From contig DATIKW010000015.1 in assembly GCA_035477115.1 (NCBI GenBank), forward strand, positions 1-11,203: a DNA stretch of 11,203 bases, in the 5' to 3' direction. The notes beneath the pieces are model-generated. The model did no database searches, was not told the DNA's origin, and was given only the letters and a program-made list of their open reading frames with translations. Of this stretch, positions 6,143-11,203 are shown in pieces. The stretch is from UBA995 sp035477115 (lineage in GTDB: Bacteria > Bacillota > Sulfobacillia > UBA995). The translations under genes and the position numbers were made by a program. The first letter of the stretch is position 1. Each line of letters opens with the position of its first letter.

Positions 6143-8080
6143 TCAGCCGCGCACCACCGTATAGCGTCCTTCGCGCCGGAAAGGCCGAAAACACTTGCCC
6201 CCGCCCTCGAAGAACTTGGTGAAGAACTCGACGAACTGCAATCGTCCCGAGTGGACGAAGCTGCCCAGCGTGCTCACGAGCAGGTTGAACGCGTGCCCCC
6301 CCGCCATCACCCCGACCGTCAGGAGGATGCCGACCACCGGGATATCTCGCACCAGCAATGCCACCTGGTTGACCACGATGCCGATGACCGTGGAAGCCAG
6401 ACCTAGAGCGAGCAACCGCGAGTACGACAGCACGTCCCCCAGGTATCCCATCACGGGATAGATGTTCATGAAACCCGAAAAGGGCTTGAGCAGCCAGTTC
6501 CTCTGCCGGCGAGCGCCGGCAAGGGCCAGCGCGACGGCGCCGGCCAGGGCCAGCGGGGGAGCGATTTCGGCGACGGTGGGCCCGAGCGCCTCGCCGGCCA
6601 GGAGCGCGGCCAAGCTGGGGAGGAGTACAAGCCAGGGCACCTGATCCCACAAGGCGTCGACCCGGTTGCCCGCCCGGAACTGCATGGCGGCTTTGGCGGC
6701 AATGCCCACCCAGACTTGCAGGAGACCCAGCCCCAGGGCGATCAGCAACACTACCACCGGGTTGGCCACCGGGTCGAGGAGGGCGAGCACGTCGCGGGCG
6801 AAGACCACGGGAGCCCAGGCGGGCAGCAAATTGAGGCCGTCGCCGAACCAGCTCCCTCCCAGCGCCCCGAAGACCACGGCTGACACCCCGCCCAGCATCA
6901 AGAGCCGCGGCAGCCCATCTTCGCCCGGCCGCAAGCGGAGGCGCCGTATCACCAGGTAGGCCAGGGCGAGCACCAGGAGGCCGTAACCGGCGTCCGCCAG
7001 TGCCAGCCCGAAGAACACCAGGAAGAACGGCGCCAGAAGCGGGGTCGGATCGACTTCATCGGGTCGAGGGTAGCCGTAAAGGGTGGTCACCACCTCGAAC
7101 GGCCGCAACCAGGAGGGATTATCGAGCAGGACGGGCGGCGTATCCCCGGGCGAGGGTTCTTCCACGATGCTGGCCGCCGCCTCCAGTTCGCCCATGGCGG
7201 CATGCAGGCGATCCGCCTGGGCGGCGGGAATCCAGCCCGCGACCACGCCCACCCGGTCCGTGCGCCCCACCCGTACTTGCTCCCGCTCGAGGAGCGCCTG
7301 GTAATGGTCGTACATGGCGCGGAGCCCCGGCCGCAAGCGGGCCAGCGACCGGGCTCGGCCGTCCAGCGCGTTGAGTTCTGCCTCAAGGGCCCGGCGCTCG
7401 TCGCCCAGCCGCGACAGTTCGTCCGCCGGCAGACCTGCGAACCGCCCGAAGGCCAGCCGATGGGCACCCATCGCCAGCAAGCCGTCCTCGATCCCGGGCT
7501 CGCCGTGCGGCCAGGCGGCCACCACCCAGGTCCTCTGGCGGTCGGAAGCAACCACCTGGAAGTACGCCGGCCGCCCTTGCAGCGACTGCTGAACCGCCTC
7601 GATGCCAGGCGCGGGGATCGCGTAGGCGCGGATGGCGGTGCGCAGCGTGTCGTCCACACCCGCGAGGGGCACGGGCAGGTCGCGCCACGGCGTGAGGAGT
7701 CCCTCCTCCCGCGCGATCTCCGCCAGCCGGGAGCCGATCTGCGCCCGGCGAACTTCATCGGCCATCGTCTCGGAAGCAACTCGATCGACATCGAGTTGGT
7801 CAAGCAGTCGGGCGAGTTCGGCGCCGGACACCTCCCGGCGCACCGAGACGAAGGACTCGAGCAAGCTTTTCCTTTCGGGGACGCACCGGTCGAGATAGGC
7901 CAGGACCTGGGTCAGCCGCTCGACCTGGCCTGCCGCCTCGCCGGCGGCCGGTCCCTCGGCTGGAGCGGCATCGGGCGTTTCCACCTGGACCGCACCGATG
8001 GTCTGCAGGGCAGCCAGCACCTCGGCCCGCCGTTCAAGGGGGAATAGCACCGAGGCCCGCTTCATGCTAGCGATGGCCAT
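6143..8080 (-). CDS. atpI: V/A-type ATPase subunit I (membrane stator, a-subunit homologue)
   Basis: Subunit I anchors the peripheral stalks through its cytoplasmic half and forms the ion half-channels next to the K ring through its membrane half. The 645 residues match the family (about 640-660). Residues 1 to about 340 are soluble, with coiled-coil stretches near 50-125 and 220-270. From PTPLLAPFFLVFFGLALADAGYG (described from about 346) onward there are seven or eight hydrophobic segments. DVLSYSRLLALGLA holds R555 and FVHSGRLQFVEFF holds R613. These fit the two conserved stator arginines needed for ion transfer (R563 and R622 in the Thermus enzyme, as I recall). The ATG at 8080 has GGGAG 6 nt upstream and gives the usual MAI..MKR start. 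It overlaps H by 14 nt, and K follows after 30 nt. Confidence 0.97.
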   Translation of the reverse strand: MAIASMKRASVLFPLERRAEVLAALQTIGAVQVETPDAAPAEGPAAGEAAGQVERLTQVLAYLDRCVPERKSLLESFVSVRREVSGAELARLLDQLDVDRVASETMADEVRRAQIGSRLAEIAREEGLLTPWRDLPVPLAGVDDTLRTAIRAYAIPAPGIEAVQQSLQGRPAYFQVVASDRQRTWVVAAWPHGEPGIEDGLLAMGAHRLAFGRFAGLPADELSRLGDERRALEAELNALDGRARSLARLRPGLRAMYDHYQALLEREQVRVGRTDRVGVVAGWIPAAQADRLHAAMGELEAAASIVEEPSPGDTPPVLLDNPSWLRPFEVVTTLYGYPRPDEVDPTPLLAPFFLVFFGLALADAGYGLLVLALAYLVIRRLRLRPGEDGLPRLLMLGGVSAVVFGALGGSWFGDGLNLLPAWAPVVFARDVLALLDPVANPVVVLLIALGLGLLQVWVGIAAKAAMQFRAGNRVDALWDQVPWLVLLPSLAALLAGEALGPTVAEIAPPLALAGAVALALAGARRQRNWLLKPFSGFMNIYPVMGYLGDVLSYSRLLALGLASTVIGIVVNQVALLVRDIPVVGILLTVGVMAGGHAFNLLVSTLGSFVHSGRLQFVEFFTKFFEGGGKCFRPFRREGRYTVVRG

Positions 8081-8402
8081 GGACTTCTCCCGTCTTCGCC
8101 ACCACCAGCACCACGGCCGCCGGTATCCGCTCGGAAGCCCGCCCGCGCAACTCCTCGGCTTCCCGCTCCGCCAGTTCCAAGAGGGAAGCGGCTTCCGCCT
8201 CAGCCTCGGTGACCGCCCGGGCCACCATCCGGCGGCACTCTTCGTCGACCTCGGCCGTCAGCCGGGCGGTCCGTTCACCCCGGGCAAGTTCCGCCTGTTC
8301 CAGCATCGCAGCCACTTGCTCCGCCGCCGCCTGCAGGCGGTCCTTGCCGGCCGACTCCGCATCCCGGATCCGGGCCAGTACGTCCTGCAGCAATCCCATC
8401 AC
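8067..8402 (-). CDS. atpH: V/A-type ATPase peripheral-stalk subunit H (subunit G in Thermus, NtpF in Enterococcus)
   Basis: This small coiled-coil protein pairs with E in the peripheral stalk. The product has 111 residues. Residues 1 to about 90 form one continuous amphipathic helix rich in Ala, Glu and Arg (LLQDVLARIRDAESAGKDRL, then EAEAEAASLLELAEREAEEL). The short tail contains AAVVLVVAKTGEV. Similarity in sequence is weak for this family, so the call rests on length, coiled-coil character and position just before I, where bacterial clusters keep this gene. The start is either GTG at 8402 or ATG at 8399. Neither has a clear Shine-Dalgarno site. The reading frame begins 41 nt after RNase J and overlaps I by 14 nt, so translation of I may be coupled to it. 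Confidence 0.88.
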   Translation of the reverse strand: MMGLLQDVLARIRDAESAGKDRLQAAAEQVAAMLEQAELARGERTARLTAEVDEECRRMVARAVTEAEAEAASLLELAEREAEELRGRASERIPAAVVLVVAKTGEVHGHR

Positions 8403-8412
8403 CTGACCGGGT

Positions 8413-8429
8413 GGGCGAGAGAGCCGCCC
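8413..8429 (-). repeat. Short GC-rich inverted repeat between RNase J and the ATPase genes
   Basis: On the minus strand GGGCG and CGCCC are separated by 7 nt (GCTCTCT). The five-pair stem falls in the 41-nt gap between the RNase J stop and the H start. No run of T follows, so it is not a typical intrinsic terminator. It could be a processing or stability element, or chance in GC-rich DNA. Confidence 0.4.
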
Positions 8430-8443
8430 GCCGATTCTCGTGC

Positions 8444-10156
8444 CTATTGCCGGGACTTGCCCCCACGGGGGCGCACGGTTGCCAGAGGGTCCCCCACTTC
8501 GAGGATCAGCGGCAGGAGCACGGGCTTACGTCCGACGCGCTCCTGCAGGAATCGCCCGAGCGTGTCCTTGATCGCTCCCTTGACCGTGGGCCAGTCGCCA
8601 AGCTTCCCCGCCCCCAGTCGACCCAAGGTCTCCGTCACCTTCTGCCGCGCCTCGTCCAGGAGTTCCTCCGACTCGCGCGTATACACGAATCCTCGCGAGA
8701 CGATGTCCGGCCCGGCCACGATCGTCCCCGCCTGCCGGTCGAGGACCAGGAATACGACCATCACGCCTTCCTGCGCGAGCTGGTGCCGGTCGCGAAGGAC
8801 GATGCTGCCCACGTCGCCCAGGCCGTCCACCATTACATTATCGGCCGGCACCCGGCCGATTTCTCGCACTCGCTCGGGCGTGAACTCGAGCACGGCGCCG
8901 TTCTCCACGACCGCCACGTCTTCCTCAGCCATCCCGACTTCCCGGGCCAGTTCCGCGTGGCGGACCAACAATCGATAGTGGCCGTGAACCGGCACGAAGA
9001 AACGGGGCCGCACGAGATTGATCATCAACTTGAGTTCTTCCCGGCTGGCATGGCCGGACACATGCACCCCGCGGTGGGCTTCGTACACGACCTCGGCGCC
9101 CCGGCGGAACAGCTGATCGATGGTGCGCGCCACCAGTCGCTCGTTGCCCGGCACGGGCGTGGCGGCGATCACCACCGTGTCGCCCCGCCGGACCTCGGCC
9201 CGCCGGAACTCGCCGTTAGCCATGCGGGCCAAGGCCGATAGCGGTTCTCCCTGGCTCCCCGTAGTCAGCAACACGACTTCCCGGTCGGGTAAGCGATTGG
9301 CTACTTCCAGATCCACTACGGTCCCCTCGGGCACCTCCAGGTAGCCAAGCCGCGATGCCACTTCCACCGTACGTTCCAGGCTGCGGCCCGCCAGGGCCAC
9401 CTGGCGCCCCGACCGGCGGGCTGACCAGAGCAGTTGCTGCACCCGATGGACATTCGAGGCGAAGGTGGTCACCACGATGCGGCCGGGTGCATTCTGGCAA
9501 ATCTCGTCGAGCACCCTGCCCACCGTCTTCTCCGAGGGCGTGAACCCCGGCCTATCCGCGTTGGTGCTGTCGGAGAACAGGGCCAAGACACCACGTTCGG
9601 CATAGCCGGCCAGCCGCTGCAGATCGGCGACATTCCCGTCCACCGGGGTCTGATCGAACTTGAAGTCTCCCGAGTGAACGACCAGGCCGGCCGGAGAATC
9701 GATGGCCAGTCCCACGGTGTCGGCGATGCTGTGGTTGACCCGGAAGGCCTCGACGTCGAAGCATCCCACCCGGAGTTTCTCGCCCGGGGTGAACGTCCGC
9801 GAGCCCCGGGGCAGCTTCACGCCCTGCTCGCGGAGTTTGTCCTCGAGCAGCCCCAGCGCCAGACCGGGACCGTAGATCGGCACCTGGAGGTCTTTCAGGA
9901 GATAAGGCACCCCTCCCAGATGGTCCTCGTGACCGTGGGTGATGACGAGCCCCCGCAAGCGGTCGCGATTCTCCAGGAGATAGGTGAAATCGGGGAGCAC
10001 TACATCGACTCCGGGGTCTTCGTCCCGGGGGAAGGTGATGCCACAGTCCACGATCAGCAGATCTTGACCGTGGCCGAACACCATCAGGTTCTTGCCCACT
10101 TCGCCCAGCCCGCCGATGAAGGCCACGGTCAGGGCTACACTGCTTGATTTGCGCAT
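8444..10156 (-). CDS. rnj: Ribonuclease J (metallo-beta-lactamase/beta-CASP 5'-3' exo- and endoribonuclease)
   Basis: RNase J degrades and matures RNA from the 5' end and also cuts internally, in the cytoplasm. The 570 residues fit the family (about 555). The lactamase fold carries HGHEDH (74-79), H142 in NHSIAD and HSGDFKFD (161-168), which supply the two-metal site. The beta-CASP part has SDSTNA (195-200), TTFASNVHR and TTGSQGEPLSAL (298-309), then HVSGHAS (365-371) and PVHGHYR (389-395). A C-terminal domain follows from about residue 455, with SRGFVYTRE (488-496). The position after HG is usually glutamate (HGE) in the homologues I recall, but is H here. The start is ATG at 10156. An in-frame TGA three codons upstream excludes a longer protein, although no good ribosome site is seen. 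It has its own promoter and lies 41 nt before H. Confidence 0.97.
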   Translation of the reverse strand: MRKSSSVALTVAFIGGLGEVGKNLMVFGHGQDLLIVDCGITFPRDEDPGVDVVLPDFTYLLENRDRLRGLVITHGHEDHLGGVPYLLKDLQVPIYGPGLALGLLEDKLREQGVKLPRGSRTFTPGEKLRVGCFDVEAFRVNHSIADTVGLAIDSPAGLVVHSGDFKFDQTPVDGNVADLQRLAGYAERGVLALFSDSTNADRPGFTPSEKTVGRVLDEICQNAPGRIVVTTFASNVHRVQQLLWSARRSGRQVALAGRSLERTVEVASRLGYLEVPEGTVVDLEVANRLPDREVVLLTTGSQGEPLSALARMANGEFRRAEVRRGDTVVIAATPVPGNERLVARTIDQLFRRGAEVVYEAHRGVHVSGHASREELKLMINLVRPRFFVPVHGHYRLLVRHAELAREVGMAEEDVAVVENGAVLEFTPERVREIGRVPADNVMVDGLGDVGSIVLRDRHQLAQEGVMVVFLVLDRQAGTIVAGPDIVSRGFVYTRESEELLDEARQKVTETLGRLGAGKLGDWPTVKGAIKDTLGRFLQERVGRKPVLLPLILEVGDPLATVRPRGGKSRQ

Positions 10157-10271
10157 TCGGCGTCAATCAACCTCGGAGAACAGCCCGATCGTGCGGCAAG
10201 CTGCCGGGAACCTGAGCGGGCAGTCAAACTCGGTCTTGTCAGGATGGCTGCGGACTCGACCTGCCACCCAT
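10157..10271 (-). promoter_or_regulatory. Predicted 5' leader of RNase J mRNA
   Basis: This is the stretch between the predicted transcription start and the ATG. It is long for a simple leader. It can form a stem CTGCC/GGCAG around a 13-nt loop (10201-10223), and the second arm can also pair as GGCAGCTTGCC. No known riboswitch is recognised. A GAGG sits about 14 nt before the ATG, too far to be a good ribosome site. Confidence 0.35.
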
Positions 10272-10277
10272 GCGGCC

Positions 10278-10306
10278 ATTATAACGCTAACCCGACTACT
10301 TGGCAA
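10278..10306 (-). promoter_or_regulatory. Probable housekeeping-sigma promoter of RNase J (and perhaps of the ATPase genes)
   Basis: Read on the minus strand, TTGCCA (10306-10301) is followed by a 17-nt spacer and TATAAT (10283-10278). This is five of six and six of six matches to the sigma-70 consensus with ideal spacing, and it stands in an AT-richer island in very GC-rich DNA. Transcription should start near 10271, leaving a leader of about 115 nt before the ATG at 10156. It faces RNase J and is the only strong promoter I see for the minus-strand genes. Confidence 0.75.
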
Positions 10307-10381
10307 CACACCGGGCGTATTCAGACTATCGAGATAGCGGAATCGCGCCGCAATTGCGCTATAACCATGCATTACTTGCCG

Positions 10382-10397
10382 CGGGAATGCGGTCCCG
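10382..10397. repeat. Inverted repeat with 5-bp arms
   Basis: CGGGA and TCCCG are separated by 6 nt. It is the first of three neighbouring GC-rich inverted repeats in the intergenic region. Taken alone it could be chance. Confidence 0.35.
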
Positions 10398-10421
10398 GCG
10401 TGCTCGCGGCCCTCGCCACGG

Positions 10422-10438
10422 CAGGGCCCCGGTCCCTG
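10422..10438. repeat. Inverted repeat with 5-bp arms next to the large palindrome
   Basis: CAGGG and CCCTG are separated by 7 nt, with most inner bases also nearly pairing. Its last base is the first base of the 29-bp palindrome, so the two would form adjacent hairpins. Confidence 0.4.
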
Positions 10439-10466
10439 TAGGGGCGGGTTCGGAACCCGCCCCTAC
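10438..10466. repeat. 29-bp near-perfect palindrome, likely a dispersed intergenic repeat
   Basis: The arm GTAGGGGCGGGTTC is followed by one G and then by its exact reverse complement, giving two 14-bp arms. GTAGGGGCG palindromes of this sort occur as dispersed intergenic repeats in several bacterial lineages, from general recollection. There is no T run on either side. It lies upstream of both divergent genes rather than downstream of either, so a terminator role is unlikely. No flanking direct repeats are evident. Confidence 0.75.
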
Positions 10467-10575
10467 CGCATCAGCCGGTCTGCCCGCTCTTGTGCCGATA
10501 CTCCTGCGGCCACGGCTGGACTGATCAAGAGGTACCTGCCATCGTCCGGGCGAATCCCAGAACGGCAGTCAGAGA

Positions 10576-10579
10576 GGAG
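10576..10579 (+). promoter_or_regulatory. Ribosome binding site of the plus-strand membrane peptidase-like gene
   Basis: GGAG within AGAGAGGAGC lies 11 nt before GTG at 10591 and 14 nt before the adjacent ATG at 10594. The shorter distance slightly favours GTG. Confidence 0.5.
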
Positions 10580-10590
10580 CGTAGTCAGTA

Positions 10591-11203
10591 GTGATGAAGG
10601 ACCCTGTGAAGCTCTGGAAACAACACGTCCGCACCCTTGTCGAGGGTATTGGGCCGCGCGGCCCCGCCACGAAGGCGGAGGCTCGAGCCCTCGACTACTG
10701 CCGGGATGCACTGACCGCCCTGGGACTACCGGTCGGCGAGGATCGCTTCCGCAGCGCCGGTTCGGTCTTTCGTCCCCACCTGGTCGCCGGCGTGGGCATC
10801 CTCGCCGCCTTCGCCCTGTATCCCCTGTTCGTCCCGGTCAGCCGCTGGCTCGCCGCCGCCCTGGCCCTGGCCGTAGTGCTGTCGGAGATCCTGGAACTGA
10901 CGCTCCGGCCGAATCCCCTGAGTTGGGTACTCCCGAAATTCCCGGGACGCAATGTGTTCGGCAAGGCCGAGCCATCGGCACCGGCGGAGCAGGACCTGGT
11001 GCTGGTGGGACATGTGGACACGCAGCGGACTCCGCGCATCTTCAGCACGCCGCGATGGTTTACGGCTTACCGGATCTTCTCCACCCTGGTCTTCGCGTCT
11101 TTCGCGGTCCTGGCGGTGCTGTACTGGCTGGGTGCGATTACCGGTTGGCCGTGGGTGTGGGCGGCCTCATCCCCCGCCGCCCTGTTCGCGGTCGGGCTGG
11201 TCG
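10591..11203 (+). CDS. Membrane-embedded M28-like metallopeptidase, N-terminal part (cut by the window edge)
   Basis: The frame is open for 204 codons from GTG at 10591 to the window edge. Residues about 12-52 (HVRTLVEGIGPRGPATKAEA, then ALDYCRDALTALGLPV) resemble the start of M28 aminopeptidase domains: a helix, an IG.R...T..E turn, and A.DY....L..LGL. After that comes a hydrophobic pair of segments (about 62-82 and 87-104), then LVLVGHVDTQRTP (136-148). Its H141 and D143 fit the first zinc ligands of M28 (HxD). Further membrane segments follow at about 163-182 and 188-204. The rest of the zinc site lies beyond the edge, so activity cannot be judged. It is transcribed away from RNase J. ATG at 10594 is an alternative start. 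The family call is by motif; the substrate is unknown. Confidence 0.7.
   Translation, partial: MMKDPVKLWKQHVRTLVEGIGPRGPATKAEARALDYCRDALTALGLPVGEDRFRSAGSVFRPHLVAGVGILAAFALYPLFVPVSRWLAAALALAVVLSEILELTLRPNPLSWVLPKFPGRNVFGKAEPSAPAEQDLVLVGHVDTQRTPRIFSTPRWFTAYRIFSTLVFASFAVLAVLYWLGAITGWPWVWAASSPAALFAVGLV

Larger units (their letters stand above)
10157..10590. other. Intergenic region between divergent genes (434 nt)
   Basis: No convincing gene lies here. The part nearest RNase J (10157-10277) is its probable leader. The -10 and -35 elements at 10278-10306 face RNase J. From 10382 to 10466 there are three GC-rich inverted repeats in a row. The remaining 124 nt up to the plus-strand gene hold only a purine-rich ribosome site. 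For the plus-strand gene I see a possible -10 (TATAAC, 10360-10365) but no matching -35. Short open frames in this stretch cross the promoter or the repeats and look fortuitous. Confidence 0.8.

Noticed and set aside
8411..9241. A 276-codon open frame on the plus strand, opposite RNase J
   Set aside because: It is antisense to the conserved C-terminal half of RNase J, with no domain and the biased composition of other shadow frames.
10300..10329. A plus-strand promoter, TTGGCA with GACTAT 18 nt later
   Set aside because: The -35 overlaps that of RNase J because the sequence is nearly palindromic, but the -10 matches only three of six bases.
10163..10372. A 69-codon open frame on the minus strand upstream of RNase J
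   Set aside because: It spans the TATAAT promoter and starts upstream of the predicted transcript start. It has no ribosome site or recognisable motif.
10438..10466. The palindrome as a bidirectional terminator
   Set aside because: There is no T run on either side, and it lies upstream of both flanking genes rather than at a gene end.
10244..10524. Two overlapping short plus-strand frames in the intergenic region
   Set aside because: They run through the palindrome and the minus-strand promoter and their products look random. No ribosome site is seen.

Overview
The window comes from a GC-rich bacterium. It holds almost all of a V/A-type ATPase (ATP synthase) operon, the ribonuclease J gene upstream of it on the same strand, and the start of a divergent membrane-bound peptidase-like gene. 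A single RNase J, a consensus -35/-10 promoter, Shine-Dalgarno sites and the bacterial V/A-ATPase gene order indicate Bacteria rather than Archaea. Chloroflexota, deep thermophilic Bacillota and Deinococcus-Thermus-like lineages all carry such clusters. The sequence alone does not let me choose between them.

Layout, read on the minus strand from right to left: RNase J (10156-8444), H/G peripheral-stalk subunit (8402-8067), I (8080-6143), K proteolipid (6112-5567), E (5550-4966), C (4959-4090), F (4097-3768), A (3771-2014), B (2000-621) and D (614 to the window edge). The ATPase genes overlap by 4 to 14 nt or lie 6 to 30 nt apart, so they almost certainly form one transcription unit. RNase J lies only 41 nt upstream of H and may be part of it. 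To the right is a 434-nt intergenic region. It holds a good minus-strand promoter (TTGCCA, 17 nt, TATAAT) with a leader of about 110 nt before RNase J, and a run of GC-rich inverted repeats that includes a 29-bp near-perfect palindrome. The plus-strand gene begins at 10591 and runs off the right edge.

Function: A3B3 is the catalytic head, D and F form the central shaft, C is the socket onto the rotor ring, E and H are the peripheral stalks, I is the membrane stator with the essential arginines, and K forms the ion-carrying ring. K is a double-hairpin proteolipid with one glutamate per chain. It carries the full set of residues that bind Na+ in the Enterococcus hirae NtpK ring, so the enzyme is probably Na+-coupled. 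RNase J is a 5'-3' exo/endoribonuclease of mRNA decay and is not part of the ATPase.

This is mostly a conventional housekeeping locus and I see no convincing new system. The points most worth checking are the Na+-type proteolipid with an extra N-terminal hydrophobic segment, the linkage of RNase J to the ATPase with a hairpin between them, the hairpin cluster in the intergenic region, and the membrane-embedded M28-like protein.
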